A stretch of 49,798 nucleotides of DNA from Paramuribaculum intestinale (GCF_003024925.1 NZ_PUED01000002.1:1-49798); one strand, 5' to 3'; numbered from the stretch's first letter, positions 34,659-45,084 are shown. The notes: generated by a model from the sequence alone, not told the origin. Program-made: numbers and translations.

Positions 34659-35591
34659 ATGCAACAACACATAGCCCGGCATCTGACCGACCTCATAGGC
34701 AACACACCCCTGCTTCACCTCAAGCGTTTTTCCGACGCTATGGGAATAAAAGCCGACATAATAGCCAAACTCGAATATTTCAATCCCGGAGGAAGCGTCA
34801 AAGACCGCGTGGCATTCAGCATGATCACCGAGGCCGAACGTTCCGGGGTGCTCCGCCCGGGCGGCGTGATAGTCGAGCCTACCAGCGGCAACACAGGAGT
34901 GGGACTTGCATGGATAGGATCGTCGAAAGGGTATAAGGTGATACTCACCATGCCCGATACCATGAGCAAGGAGCGCCGCGAGCTTCTTAAAGCCTACGGA
35001 GCGCAGATCGTGCTCACTCCGGGCGCCGACGGAATGGCCGGTGCCATAGCCAGAGCCGAAGAAATCAGGATTTCCACACCGGGAGCCATCGTGCTCGGAC
35101 AGTTTACCAACCCTGCCAATCCGGCCGCGCACGAAGCCACTACCGGCCCAGAGATCTGGAACGCTACCAAAGGGAAAGTGGACATATTCATATCCGGCGT
35201 AGGCACCGGCGGCACGATCACCGGCACCGGACGCTATCTCAAGAGCCGCAACCGGAATGTGAGGATTGTGGCGGTAGAACCGCGTGAATCGGCCGTGCTT
35301 TCAGGTGAGAATCCGGGGCCGCACGGCATACAGGGGATAGGCGCCGGTTTTACTCCTGTCATTTATGATCCCTCGGTAGTCGACGAGATAGTCACCGTAT
35401 ATACAGACTATGCCAGAACCATGACACGCCAGATAGCCCGTCAGGAAGGTCTGCTCGTCGGCATATCGTCGGGAGCTGCACTCGCCGCGGCCCTCGAGAT
35501 AGGCCGTCGACCCGAATCAGAAGGCAAAACGATCGTAGCGCTGCTACCCGACACGGGTGAACGCTATCTCTCGACCGGTGTATATGACTGA
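34659..35591 (+). CDS. cysK: Cysteine synthase A
   Basis: CysK forms cysteine from O-acetylserine and sulfide using pyridoxal phosphate. The 310-residue protein has the PLP lysine in PGGSVKDR (Lys48), the phosphate loop EPTSGNTGVGLA and GVGTGGTITGTGRYLK, which binds the PLP phosphate. The C-terminal LPDTGERYLSTG is also typical. It lies 39 nt after cobS; a shared transcript is possible but functionally unexplained. Confidence 0.95.
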   Translation: MQQHIARHLTDLIGNTPLLHLKRFSDAMGIKADIIAKLEYFNPGGSVKDRVAFSMITEAERSGVLRPGGVIVEPTSGNTGVGLAWIGSSKGYKVILTMPDTMSKERRELLKAYGAQIVLTPGADGMAGAIARAEEIRISTPGAIVLGQFTNPANPAAHEATTGPEIWNATKGKVDIFISGVGTGGTITGTGRYLKSRNRNVRIVAVEPRESAVLSGENPGPHGIQGIGAGFTPVIYDPSVVDEIVTVYTDYARTMTRQIARQEGLLVGISSGAALAAALEIGRRPESEGKTIVALLPDTGERYLSTGVYD

Positions 35592-35613
35592 ACCGACCGG
35601 CAGACGCAAGCCA

Positions 35614-36378
35614 TCAGTCCCTCGGGTTGCGACGGTATATAAACCGCGCCAGACCCACTATATAGCGTCTGAAACCAGGACGATATGACAGCAGGCGGTC
35701 AAACCATCCAAGATAAGGATTGAGCAGCTTGATTTCCAAGCCGACAAAAATCATTGCAAACAATGTGCCAGGCCCCACAATATTCCAGGCCCAGCGACCA
35801 AAAAACAGATAACTGCTGACCACCGCCAACACCACCAGAACAGTATCCACCACTATCTTCACACGTGGGAAAGCCACTCCCGTGACACGGCTCAACGCCA
35901 CCGGGAATCCCTCGCCAGGCATGGTCACCGAACCGCAGCGCACCTCAAGGGCTATCCCCACGCCCATCACCGCACAACCGGCAAACTGAGTGGCTATCCG
36001 CGAGATCACTGTCGCACATTCAAGCCAATCGGTGAGCATCATGTTGATGTCGATCAACCAACCGAACACAAAACCTATCACAAGCTGAGACAGCTGCATG
36101 GGATTGAACCGGCTACGCAGGACGGCTATCTGAAGACCCACCAGCACGAAATTCATCACTATCGTATAGCCTCCCACCGTCAGAGCCGGCGCGAGCCCCC
36201 GCGCCCCGGCGATAGAGAGCGACAGCGGCAACGACGATATGACACTGCTGCCGAGATCGGACTTGATACACAACACTACACCAAGAGTCATCAGATAGAT
36301 TGAAACAAGCAGAAGAGCATGCTGCCATACGAATGACAAGACAGCCTCTTTGCGCGACAACGTTGTTGAAATCTCCAT
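35614..36378 (-). CDS. YczE/DUF6198-like integral membrane protein
   Basis: The 254-residue protein has about six membrane helices, among them ALLLVSIYLMTLGVVLCIKS, GGYTIVMNFVLVGLQIAVL and VDTVLVVLAVVSSYLFFG. The stretch SDLGSSVISSLPLSLS and the MPGEGFPVALSRVTG loop fit the YczE/YitT-related family, whose function is unknown. A short basic tail follows the last helix. It converges with cysK, only 22 nt apart, without a clear terminator between them. Confidence 0.8.
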   Translation of the reverse strand: MEISTTLSRKEAVLSFVWQHALLLVSIYLMTLGVVLCIKSDLGSSVISSLPLSLSIAGARGLAPALTVGGYTIVMNFVLVGLQIAVLRSRFNPMQLSQLVIGFVFGWLIDINMMLTDWLECATVISRIATQFAGCAVMGVGIALEVRCGSVTMPGEGFPVALSRVTGVAFPRVKIVVDTVLVVLAVVSSYLFFGRWAWNIVGPGTLFAMIFVGLEIKLLNPYLGWFDRLLSYRPGFRRYIVGLARFIYRRNPRD

Positions 36379-36596
36379 AAAAAACTTAATATTGAATATC
36401 TACTCAGGACAGCGCCTCACCGGCGTTTCCACCTGCAAAACTACAAAAAAATCCGCTGACAGCCGAAAGCCTCCCACAATGTAGACAGTACTACCAAAGT
36501 CGGGCGTTTCACGACTGTATTTTGCGAATGTCAGACTACCCCCGTGGCCGCTAACGGTTATTTGGACGGATATATAAGATTTTTATAAGAAAAAAC

Positions 36597-36627
36597 TTGT
36601 AGACGGAACTATAAATCACTAAATTTG
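36597..36627 (+). promoter_or_regulatory. Promoter of galE
   Basis: TTG at 36597-36599 and TAAATTTG at 36620-36627 are spaced by 20 bp; the -7 match is exact. The galE ATG is 40 nt downstream. The rest of the intergenic stretch 36379-36667 shows no other supported feature. Confidence 0.72.
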
Positions 36628-36667
36628 CAGTATAAAACCAAAACATCAAAAACAGCAAGTCTAAGTC

Positions 36668-37705
36668 ATGAGCAAAGAAAGAATACTGGTCACCGGCGGC
36701 ACCGGTTACATCGGCTCGCATACAACAGTCGAGCTTCAGAATGCAGGATATGACGTTGTCATTGTCGACAATCTCTCCAACTCCAATGTTGAAGTGCTCG
36801 ACGGCATAGAGAAAATCACCGGCAAGCGTCCGGCTTTTGTAGAGGCCGACTGCACCGACCTCGCTGCCATGCAGAAACTGTTTGCCGACTATCCCGGCAT
36901 CAAAGGCATCATCAACTTTGCCGCAAGCAAGGCTGTAGGCGAATCGGTTGAGAAACCCATACTCTACTATCGCAACAATCTCAACACCCTGCTCAACCTG
37001 CTCGATATCATGGGTCCCAACGGAGTCAAGGGCATCGTGTTCTCATCGTCGTGCACCGTCTATGGCGAACCCGACGTGAACCCCGTCACAGAGCAGTCGC
37101 CCATAAAGAAAGCCACTTCTCCCTACGGAAACACCAAGCAGATCTCCGAAGAGATAATAACGGACGTCATCACTTCCGGCGCACCGTTCAAAAGCGTCAT
37201 ACTCCGCTATTTCAATCCCGTCGGCGCGCATCCCAGCGCAGAGATAGGCGAACTGCCCAACGGTGTGCCCCAGAACCTCATACCGTTTGTCACCCAGACG
37301 GCGATCGGCATCCGCAAAGAGCTTTCGGTGTTTGGCAACGACTACGACACTCCCGACGGATCGTGCATCCGCGACTTCATCAATGTTGTGGATCTCGCCA
37401 AAGCCCATGTGATAGCCATACAGCGCATGCTTGAGGACAAGAGCCAGGACAAGATCGAGATCTTCAACCTCGGCACAGGCATCGGACTGTCGGTGCTCGA
37501 ACTCATAGAGTCATTCGAGCGCGCCACAGGCGTGAAGGTGCCTCACAAGATCGTGGGACGCCGCACCGGCGACATCGAAAAAGTATGGGCCAATCCCGAA
37601 CATGCCAACAATGTGCTCGGATGGAAGGCCGAAACGCCTATCGACGACACTATGCGTTCGGCATGGGCATGGCAGTGCAAGCTCCGCGAGCGCGGCATAA
37701 TGTGA
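36668..37705 (+). CDS. galE: UDP-glucose 4-epimerase
   Basis: GalE interconverts UDP-glucose and UDP-galactose with bound NAD, supplying precursors for surface glycans. The 345-residue protein has the Rossmann motif TGGTGYIGSH (9-18), SSSCTVYGEP (127-135) and the catalytic pair Tyr153 and Lys157 in SPYGNTK. RYFNPVGAHPS is also conserved. The N- and C-termini match the family and no odd features were seen. Confidence 0.95.
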   Translation: MSKERILVTGGTGYIGSHTTVELQNAGYDVVIVDNLSNSNVEVLDGIEKITGKRPAFVEADCTDLAAMQKLFADYPGIKGIINFAASKAVGESVEKPILYYRNNLNTLLNLLDIMGPNGVKGIVFSSSCTVYGEPDVNPVTEQSPIKKATSPYGNTKQISEEIITDVITSGAPFKSVILRYFNPVGAHPSAEIGELPNGVPQNLIPFVTQTAIGIRKELSVFGNDYDTPDGSCIRDFINVVDLAKAHVIAIQRMLEDKSQDKIEIFNLGTGIGLSVLELIESFERATGVKVPHKIVGRRTGDIEKVWANPEHANNVLGWKAETPIDDTMRSAWAWQCKLRERGIM

Positions 37706-37724
37706 TGCAGGTCGACCACACCGT

Positions 37725-38996
37725 ATGACGACAATGCGATCAGCCTGCGTCAAAGAAATCATAGCTGTGGCGGCAATCCTTTTCGGACTGCCGCCATACG
37801 CTTTATCACAACCCACCGGCACGAAAAACCCGGCTGAACCGGACTCAACACTGACCGTAAGCCTGCTGACTGCCGCACCCGGCGACGACATCTATGAGCT
37901 CGAAGGACATGCAGCCCTGAGGCTCAAAAGCTCCACCTATGACATGACCGTCAACTGGGGACTGTTTGACTTCGATTCACCCAATTTTGTCTACCGGTTT
38001 GTCAAGGGTGAAACCGACTATATGGCCGGTGCGATACCGACAGCCTATTTCATCGAGCAATACCGTCGTGAAGGCCGACGACTCAAAGAGCAGACATTCA
38101 ACCTCACGCCGGAGGAAGCCGGCCGTCTGCGCGAGCTTGTCGAGATCAATCTTATGCCTGAAAACCGTACGTATCGATACAACTACATCAGGGACAACTG
38201 TTCGACCCGCTGCATAGACATCGTGGAGCGTGCCATCGGCGACTCCGTGTATCTGGGCGCACCGGCCGGTGAACTGGCCGGAAATGTCAGCTTCCGCGAC
38301 ATGATGGCCTACCACCACCGCAACTATCCATGGTATCAGTTCGGCATAGATCTTGCCCTTGGCAATGGCATTGACCATACGCTCACCAACCGTCAGAAAG
38401 CATTTGCTCCCACGGTGCTCGAATGTCAGGCCGAGCAGGCTCTGCGTCCAGACGGCACCCCGTTGACGCTCGGCACGGAAATACTTGTGGCGGGCGACGA
38501 GCATGGCACTGCCCTCGCCCCGACACCATGGTGGATAACACCACTGGCCGTATGCTGGGCTATCTTTGCCGTAGTCATTTCACTGACCGTCGCCGACATA
38601 AACCGCGGATCTGTCAGCCGATGGCTTGACTCGCTGCTGTTCGGCGCGATGGGACTGACCGGATGCGTCATCGCATTTCTCATTTTCATCTCGGTTCACG
38701 AAGCCACGTCGCCCAACTGGCTTATACTGTGGCTCAACCCGTTATGCTTCATACCGGCAATACTGGAATGGTCGCGACGCTGTCGTGCCTTTCTTATTTG
38801 CTATCATTTTGTTAACTTTGCAGCGATTTTGACAATGACGATTTTAATGACCGTCGGCGAACAAAATTGCAACTCAGCGTTTATTCCTTTGATAGCATGT
38901 AGCGCGCTACGTTCGACAAGCTATATCTACATTTCGCTATGCGGAAAAAGAAAAGAACTGACATACAGCATAAAATACTCTGTGCGGTACTCCTGA
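37725..38996 (+). CDS. Lnb-type (DUF4105) membrane protein, candidate lipoprotein N-acyltransferase
   Basis: The 423-residue protein has a signal peptide (about 1-29), a periplasmic domain of the DUF4105/Lnb N-terminal type (about 40-270) and four to five C-terminal membrane helices (from about residue 277). A likely Cys-His active site is visible: His62 in ELEGHAALRL and Cys159 in YIRDNCSTRC. A Bacteroides family with this domain has been reported to N-acylate lipoproteins, which fits the lack of a normal Lnt-type gene in these bacteria; the specific role here is an inference. The last 58 nt overlap the following gene in another frame. Confidence 0.8.
   Translation: MTTMRSACVKEIIAVAAILFGLPPYALSQPTGTKNPAEPDSTLTVSLLTAAPGDDIYELEGHAALRLKSSTYDMTVNWGLFDFDSPNFVYRFVKGETDYMAGAIPTAYFIEQYRREGRRLKEQTFNLTPEEAGRLRELVEINLMPENRTYRYNYIRDNCSTRCIDIVERAIGDSVYLGAPAGELAGNVSFRDMMAYHHRNYPWYQFGIDLALGNGIDHTLTNRQKAFAPTVLECQAEQALRPDGTPLTLGTEILVAGDEHGTALAPTPWWITPLAVCWAIFAVVISLTVADINRGSVSRWLDSLLFGAMGLTGCVIAFLIFISVHEATSPNWLILWLNPLCFIPAILEWSRRCRAFLICYHFVNFAAILTMTILMTVGEQNCNSAFIPLIACSALRSTSYIYISLCGKRKELTYSIKYSVRYS
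38790..38820 (+). promoter_or_regulatory. Possible internal promoter for the phosphatase-fold gene
   Basis: TTTC at 38790-38793 and TAACTTTG at 38813-38820 have a 19-bp spacer; the -7 match is exact and the -33 box has one mismatch. It lies inside an AT-rich part of the Lnb-like gene, about 120 nt upstream of the next start codon. Confidence 0.35.
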
Positions 38997-40546
38997 CTCT
39001 TGTCACTGCATCAGCCGGCGCCCAGACCGCTCCCAAGCGGCCTCAGATGGTGGTAGGCATAATGGTGGAGGGACTCAGTCAGGATTATCTCGACCTGCTG
39101 CATAATCATTTCACCGACGGCGGTTTCAAGCGCCTGATGCGCGACGGAGCCACACTGAGCAACGTCGACTACGGTCCGGGAGTGGATGCCGCCGCCGCCA
39201 CAGCAATAATCTATACGGGAGCGGCTCCCAGCGTCAACGGCATTCCGGCGGAATACGTATATGACCGCGAGCGTCGCCGCAGCCGCAGCATACTGCTCGA
39301 CACAGCCAAGATAGGAAATTTCACAAACGAAACCTATTCACCCGCCGCCATACTCGTATCGACTCTCGGCGATGAAGTGAGGCTCGACGCCGCAGGCACA
39401 GGGTGGGTCTACAGCGTGGCTCCTGATCCGGCGCAGGCCATAATCATGACCGGACACGCCGGCAACAGCGGGTTCTGGATCAATGATCACACCGGCTCAT
39501 GGGCAACGACCACACACTACAAGGATGTGCCGAGAAGCATTTCCTCGCGCAATTACCGCCGGCCGATATCCACCGTGCTCGACACCCTAAAGTGGGAGCC
39601 ACTTCTGACGCCGGCACAGTATCCCGACGTACCCGACTATAAACGGCAATACCCTTTCCGCCACTATTTCGGACGGAAGGACGTTGACCGCTACCGACAG
39701 TACAAAGCCTCGGCCAAAGCCAACGAAGAGGTGACATCGATAGCCGAAGAGTATCTTTCGACCATGGCGCTGGGCACTCGCGGCCCGGTGGATATGGTCA
39801 ACATCGGATATTCTCTCTCGCCCTATCCCTACACTGCCGACGGCGACAACCGCATGGAAACCATTGACGCATATCTGCGCCTCGACCGCGATCTGGCCAG
39901 GCTGATGAAAGCCATCGACCACCGCACCGGAGCCGGAAACTCGCTGATATTCCTTGCCGGCTATCCCGCCCGCCCGACATCGAGGCGCGACGACGAGAAA
40001 TGGGGACTGCCCTCAGGCGAATTCTCGCCACGAAAAGCCATCTCGCTCCTCAACATGTATCTCATCGCTCTCCACGGCAACGGCGACTGGGTGACAGGAT
40101 ACTTCAACCGCAACTTCTACCTCAACCAGCGGCTTATCAAGGAGAACCGTCTTGACGCTTCAGATGTCAGAGCCGAGGCTGCCGAATTCCTTGCACGGAT
40201 GAGCGGCGTCAGCGGGGTGTACACTATCGACGACATCATCGCATCACGCGCAGGCGACAACGCCAACGAACTGAAACGCAACACCCTGGTGAAATACGCC
40301 GGCGACGTGGTGGTAAACATCACTCCCGGCTGGTCAGTGACCGACGACACTGTCAGCGGAGCTGTCAACGCTCCGCAAGTGGCTCGCGAAGCCTTCTTCC
40401 CTTCCACCGTCATAGTCATGGGACCGGGAGTGAAGCCACAGACCATTGACGAGAAAATCGACGCAAGGCGCATTGCTCCCACCGTTTGCCGGCTTCTTCG
40501 CATCCGTTCGCCCGGAGCGGCATCCCTTCCTGCCGTCAGACTCTGA
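38939..40546 (+). CDS. Alkaline-phosphatase-fold protein with degenerate active site
   Basis: The 535-residue protein has a signal peptide (1-28, ...VTASAGAQ) and the opening MVVGIMVEGLSQDYLDLLHN that marks type I phosphodiesterase/PafA-like phosphatases. The middle MTGHAGNSGFWI and the C-terminal TVIVMGPGVKPQTIDEKIDA (before RRIAPTVCRLL) also align with the fold. The nucleophile region reads GVDAAAATAIIYTG where active members have a Thr or Ser in TGPGHAS, and the DHG metal motif appears as LAGYPAR. It is therefore probably inactive as a classical phosphatase. I recall similar Bacteroides proteins with the same loss. It sits after the Lnb-like gene, with secA 182 nt downstream. Confidence 0.82.
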   Translation: MRKKKRTDIQHKILCAVLLTLVTASAGAQTAPKRPQMVVGIMVEGLSQDYLDLLHNHFTDGGFKRLMRDGATLSNVDYGPGVDAAAATAIIYTGAAPSVNGIPAEYVYDRERRRSRSILLDTAKIGNFTNETYSPAAILVSTLGDEVRLDAAGTGWVYSVAPDPAQAIIMTGHAGNSGFWINDHTGSWATTTHYKDVPRSISSRNYRRPISTVLDTLKWEPLLTPAQYPDVPDYKRQYPFRHYFGRKDVDRYRQYKASAKANEEVTSIAEEYLSTMALGTRGPVDMVNIGYSLSPYPYTADGDNRMETIDAYLRLDRDLARLMKAIDHRTGAGNSLIFLAGYPARPTSRRDDEKWGLPSGEFSPRKAISLLNMYLIALHGNGDWVTGYFNRNFYLNQRLIKENRLDASDVRAEAAEFLARMSGVSGVYTIDDIIASRAGDNANELKRNTLVKYAGDVVVNITPGWSVTDDTVSGAVNAPQVAREAFFPSTVIVMGPGVKPQTIDEKIDARRIAPTVCRLLRIRSPGAASLPAVRL

Positions 40547-40651
40547 GGCATCATCACCGATCAAAGCAGGAGCGCGCCTGATGACGCATGACAGAATATC
40601 ACCTTATGACTTGATGCAGATATCTGTCGGAATACAGGCTGACTCCACGAT

Positions 40652-40678
40652 GGGATCTATTGTGCGACACAATATCCC
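40652..40678 (+). other. Hairpin in the secA leader region
   Basis: GGGAT and ATTGTG (with a CT bulge) pair with CACAAT and ATCCC around a CGA loop, 11 bp in all, ending 50 nt before the secA ATG. It has no T run. It could be a transcript end for the upstream gene or part of the secA leader. Confidence 0.5.
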
Positions 40679-40728
40679 TTACGCGACATAAACGCAAACA
40701 TCATATTCATCAGAATCAAAATAACAAC

Positions 40729-43700
40729 ATGTCACTAAACTCATTTTTAAGCAAGATATTCGGCAACAAATCACAGCGCGATCTCAAGGAGATACAGCCA
40801 ATCATCGACAAAATCAAAGCTTGCGGAGAAAAAGTAAAAACGCTCGACAACGATGCGCTCCGACAGACCATCAGCGATGTGCGCGCTGACATCAAGAAGG
40901 CCATAGAAACCGATGAAACAGCGATCGCCGGACTCAAGACCGAGATCGAGACCCTGCCGTTCGACAAGCGTCAGCCGCTGTGGGATGAAATAGACCGTCA
41001 TGAAAAAAACATACTCGACACGATAGAGAACAAGCTCAACGAGCACCTTCCGGTAGTGTTCGCTACCATGCGCGAAACCGCCGCACGCTTTGCCGCCAAT
41101 CCGACCGTTGAGGTTACAGCCACACAGATGGACCGCGATCTGGCCGCCGCAGGCAAGGAGTTTGTCAGCATCGAAGGCGACAAGGCCATCTGGAAAAACC
41201 ACTGGCTTGCCGGAGGCAACGAGATCACCTGGGATATGGTCCACTACGACGTGCAGCTCATAGGCGGCGTGGTGCTCCATCAGGGCAAGATCGCCGAGAT
41301 GGCTACCGGTGAGGGCAAAACTCTTGTAGCCACACTGCCGGTATTCCTGCGCTCGCTCTCCGGACGCGGCGTGCACGTGGTGACCGTCAACGACTATCTG
41401 TCGAAACGCGACTCCGAATGGATGGGACCGCTCTATATGTTCCACGGATCGAGCGTAGACTGCATCGATAAGCATCAGCCTAACTCCACCGGACGACGCG
41501 ACGCATATAACTGCGACATCACTTTCGGCACCAACAACGAATTCGGCTTCGACTACCTGCGCGACAATATGGCTCTCTCGCCTTCCGATCTCGTGCAGCG
41601 CAAACACTACTATGCGATTGTCGACGAGGTAGACTCGGTGCTTATCGACGACGCCCGTACACCGCTCATCATCTCCGGTCCGGTGGCGAGAGGCGACGAC
41701 CAGATGTTCAACGAATACCGGCCCAACGTAGAGAAAGTTGTCGCCGCCCAGCGCAAACTCGTCACACAGATGCTTACCGACGCAAAGGCGAAGCTCGCAT
41801 CGGACGACAAAGATACCCGCAAAGCCGGCGCTCTCGAACTGTTCCGGTCGTTCAAGGGTCTGCCCAAGAACGGCGCGCTGATCAAGTTCCTCAGCCAGGA
41901 GGGTATGAAGAACATACTGCTCGAAACCGAAGGCTATTATCTTCAGGACAATTCGCGCGAGATGCCCAAGGCCACGGAACCGCTATATTTCGTCATTGAC
42001 GAGAAAAACCGCAGTGTGGATCTTACCGACAAGGGTATCGACATGCTTACCGGCACATCGGCCGACCCCGACTTCTTCGTGCTCCCCGACATAGCCGCCC
42101 AGCTCTCGGAGGCCGAGACTATCGCCGACGCCGCAGAGCGCCAGCAGAAAAAGGATGAGCTGATGCAGAACTATGCCGTCAAGGCCGAGCGTGTACATAC
42201 CGTCACACAGCTGCTCAAAGCCTACACCCTCTTTGAGAAGGATGTGGAATATGTGATCGACGACAACAAGATCAAGATCGTCGACGAACAGACCGGACGC
42301 ATCATGGAGGGCCGGCGCTACTCCGACGGACTCCACCAGGCCATAGAGGCCAAAGAGGGAGTGAAGGTTGAGGCTGCCACGCAGACCTTCGCCACCATCA
42401 CCCTGCAGAACTACTTCAGAATGTATCACAAGCTTGCCGGCATGACCGGTACGGCCGAGACCGAGGCCGGAGAGCTGTGGGATATATACAAGCTCGACGT
42501 CGTGACCATCCCGACGAACCGTCCGGTGGCACGCATCGACATGAACGACCGCGTCTACAAGACCAAGAAAGAGAAATATGCCGCAGTGATCGACGAGATC
42601 GTCAAGCTGCGCGAGGAGGGACGTCCGGTGCTCGTGGGCACCACCTCGGTGGAGATCTCCGAGCTGCTCAAGCGCATGCTCGACATGCGCCGCATACCCT
42701 GTCAGGTGCTCAACGCCAAACTTCACCAGAAAGAGGCCGACATCGTGGCACAGGCCGGCAAGACAGGTACTGTCACCATTGCCACCAACATGGCAGGCCG
42801 AGGCACCGACATCAAGCTCCCCGAAGAAGTGAAGAAGGCCGGAGGTCTGGCCATCATCGGCACCGAACGCCATGAGAGCCGCCGTGTGGACCGTCAGCTC
42901 CGCGGACGTTCCGGCCGTCAGGGCGATCCGGGATCGTCGGTGTTCTACGTATCGTTCGAGGACACTCTGATGCGCCTGTTCGCCACCGACCATGTCACCA
43001 AAGTGCTCGACCGCCTCGGCCTCAAAGAGGGCGAAATGATAGAGAGCGGCATGGTGACCCGCGCCATCGAGAAGGCTCAGAAACGCGTGGAAGAGAACAA
43101 CTTCGGCATACGCAAACGCCTCCTCGAATATGACGACGTCATGAACAAGCAGCGTACCTACATCTATTCGCGACGCCATCATGCCCTGCTCGGCGAACGT
43201 ATAGGCATCGACATCGCCAATATGTTCTATGACTATATCGAGAACCTCATCACGACCTACGACTCACCTGCCGCATTCGGCGATCTGTCGCTTGAACTTT
43301 TCAAGACCCTTACGATCGAGGCACCCTTCACCGAAGAGGAATTCCGCAGCATGAGCAAGGAAGAAGCCATCGACCGCGTGCATCAGGCGGCTATCGAAGC
43401 TTTCGACCGCAAAAACGACCGTATCCGCGAAGTAGCCATGCCGGTGATCAAGGACTGCGTCGAAAACCGTGGTCTGAACTCCATGATACTCGTGCCTATC
43501 ACCGACGGCAAACGCGTGTTCAGCCTTCCGGTCAATATCATCGACGCCTACAATTCCGACGGCCGCGCCATCGTCAAGGAGTGGCACAAGGCTATCATGC
43601 TCGTGAGCATCGACGAACTCTGGAAGGAGCATCTGCGTGAGCTCGACCAGCTCAAGCAGTCGGTGCAGAACGTATCATACGAGCAGAAGGATCCTCTGGT

Positions 43701-44079
43701 AATCTACAAGGTAGAGTCGTTCCACCTCTTCGAGAATATGCTCAACAATCTCAACGTGAAGGTGATCTCGGCTCTGATGCGCGGACAGCTCTACATACAG
43801 CAGCGTCCGGCTCAGCAGCAGCCCGAAGGCGCTCAGCAACAGGCGCCCCAGCCCGAAGTGCAGCGCGCCATGCCCGAAAGCCACCGTCAGGCCAGCAACT
43901 ACCGCGAGAGCCGCGGCAATCTGCCCGGTGAAGCCGAGCAGCGTGCCGCAGCAGCGTCCAGCCAGGGAGAGCAGCAGCGTCCCATGCCCGTCAAGGCCGG
44001 CCCGAAAATCGGCCGCAACGATCTCTGCCCCTGCGGCAGCGGCAAGAAATACAAAAACTGCCACGGACAGGGTCTTTAA
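40729..44079 (+). CDS. secA: Preprotein translocase ATPase SecA
   Basis: SecA drives protein export through SecYEG. From the ATG at 40729 the protein has 1116 residues ([19 protein letters not shown]...), the long form usual in Bacteroidetes. Visible motifs: MATGEGKT (Walker A), [15 protein letters not shown] (DEAD-like box), [30 protein letters not shown], and [10 protein letters not shown]. The C-terminal region has a Q/P-rich linker (about 1030-1090) and ends with the zinc motif [15 protein letters not shown], which binds SecB or the ribosome in other species. An earlier in-frame start adds 23 residues rich in H and N and was rejected. Confidence 0.96.
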   Translation: MSLNSFLSKIFGNKSQRDLKEIQPIIDKIKACGEKVKTLDNDALRQTISDVRADIKKAIETDETAIAGLKTEIETLPFDKRQPLWDEIDRHEKNILDTIENKLNEHLPVVFATMRETAARFAANPTVEVTATQMDRDLAAAGKEFVSIEGDKAIWKNHWLAGGNEITWDMVHYDVQLIGGVVLHQGKIAEMATGEGKTLVATLPVFLRSLSGRGVHVVTVNDYLSKRDSEWMGPLYMFHGSSVDCIDKHQPNSTGRRDAYNCDITFGTNNEFGFDYLRDNMALSPSDLVQRKHYYAIVDEVDSVLIDDARTPLIISGPVARGDDQMFNEYRPNVEKVVAAQRKLVTQMLTDAKAKLASDDKDTRKAGALELFRSFKGLPKNGALIKFLSQEGMKNILLETEGYYLQDNSREMPKATEPLYFVIDEKNRSVDLTDKGIDMLTGTSADPDFFVLPDIAAQLSEAETIADAAERQQKKDELMQNYAVKAERVHTVTQLLKAYTLFEKDVEYVIDDNKIKIVDEQTGRIMEGRRYSDGLHQAIEAKEGVKVEAATQTFATITLQNYFRMYHKLAGMTGTAETEAGELWDIYKLDVVTIPTNRPVARIDMNDRVYKTKKEKYAAVIDEIVKLREEGRPVLVGTTSVEISELLKRMLDMRRIPCQVLNAKLHQKEADIVAQAGKTGTVTIATNMAGRGTDIKLPEEVKKAGGLAIIGTERHESRRVDRQLRGRSGRQGDPGSSVFYVSFEDTLMRLFATDHVTKVLDRLGLKEGEMIESGMVTRAIEKAQKRVEENNFGIRKRLLEYDDVMNKQRTYIYSRRHHALLGERIGIDIANMFYDYIENLITTYDSPAAFGDLSLELFKTLTIEAPFTEEEFRSMSKEEAIDRVHQAAIEAFDRKNDRIREVAMPVIKDCVENRGLNSMILVPITDGKRVFSLPVNIIDAYNSDGRAIVKEWHKAIMLVSIDELWKEHLRELDQLKQSVQNVSYEQKDPLVIYKVESFHLFENMLNNLNVKVISALMRGQLYIQQRPAQQQPEGAQQQAPQPEVQRAMPESHRQASNYRESRGNLPGEAEQRAAAASSQGEQQRPMPVKAGPKIGRNDLCPCGSGKKYKNCHGQGL

Positions 44080-44166
44080 TCATCGTAAATACAAAATCAC
44101 AAAACGCAGAAGACTGATCCGCTAAAAACGGTCAGCTTACATCACAACATTCCAATCACACGAGAC

Positions 44167-45084
44167 ATGAATTCACTCAGCAACAAGCCCAAGCTCCTAT
44201 GGCTTGCCATAGGGCTTGTGGCACTTCTGGTGATAGCAGTGGCAGTAAGCCTGTTTCAGGTGACCTCACTGAAACTTGAAGTCAACCAGCAGAAAGCCGA
44301 AAACGAACAGCTCCAGCTCACCAACGACCAATTGCAGCTGGCCAACGAGTACGAGGCCATCAACTCGCAGTTTGCACAGTATGAGAACCAGGCCACGCAG
44401 ATGGCCGGCGACACCATACTGGCCAAGTACACCGCTGCCAAAAACAAAGTGGAACAGCTGCTGCAGGAACTCAACTCCGAGAAGGTGAAGAGCCAGAAGC
44501 GCATATCGCAGCTACAGAACGAGATATCCACTCTGCGCGGACTCCTGCGCCACTATATAGCCCAGGTGGACTCGCTCGGCAAGGAGAATGCCGGACTGCG
44601 GGCCGAGAACGCGGAGATACGCAACGAGAACCGCTCACTGTCGAACCGCATGCAGGAGGTGACCCGCAAAAACGAGACCCTCAGCGAACGGATGACACTG
44701 GCCGAGAAACTCAACGTCACAGGCGTGGCTCTCACCCCGCTCAAGAAAAACGGCAAACAGGAGAAAAAAATCACCAAAGCCAAACAGCTCATGGTGACAT
44801 TCACCATACCGCAGAACAACTCCACTCCCGTGGGACAGAAAACCGTGTATCTGCGGATAACTTCGCCCGAAGGCGCTCTTCTCGGCAATGCCGGCACATT
44901 TGATTTCGAAGGATCAAACGTGGCATGCACAGCCAAGAAGCAGATCGAATACGCAGGTGAGGAAATACCGGGCGTTACAATCTACTGGGATGTGAACACA
45001 GCTCTTTCGGCCGGCGAATATACGGTAGAACTGTTTGCCGACAATTACCGTCTGGCATCGCGACGCTTCACCTTCAAGAAATGA
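44167..45084 (+). CDS. Membrane-anchored coiled-coil protein, function unknown
   Basis: The 305-residue protein has one N-terminal membrane helix (about 10-31), a coiled coil over about 32-185 (repeats rich in Q, N, E, L), and a C-terminal domain of about 110 residues with a beta pattern (QLMVTFTIPQNNSTPVGQK, KTVYLRIT, GVTIYWDVNTAL, GEYTVELFADNYRLASRRF). The C-terminal part should be periplasmic. I know no function for it. It is coupled to mgtC by an ATGA overlap. Confidence 0.82.
   Translation: MNSLSNKPKLLWLAIGLVALLVIAVAVSLFQVTSLKLEVNQQKAENEQLQLTNDQLQLANEYEAINSQFAQYENQATQMAGDTILAKYTAAKNKVEQLLQELNSEKVKSQKRISQLQNEISTLRGLLRHYIAQVDSLGKENAGLRAENAEIRNENRSLSNRMQEVTRKNETLSERMTLAEKLNVTGVALTPLKKNGKQEKKITKAKQLMVTFTIPQNNSTPVGQKTVYLRITSPEGALLGNAGTFDFEGSNVACTAKKQIEYAGEEIPGVTIYWDVNTALSAGEYTVELFADNYRLASRRFTFKK

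Noticed and set aside
36379-36667. tRNA or small RNA in the gap before galE
   Set aside because: No cloverleaf, no CCA end and no strong hairpin were found; only the galE promoter is supported.
41983-43182. 399-codon open frame antisense to secA
   Set aside because: Composition mirrors the secA codons, there are no recognisable domains, and secA itself is intact over the region.
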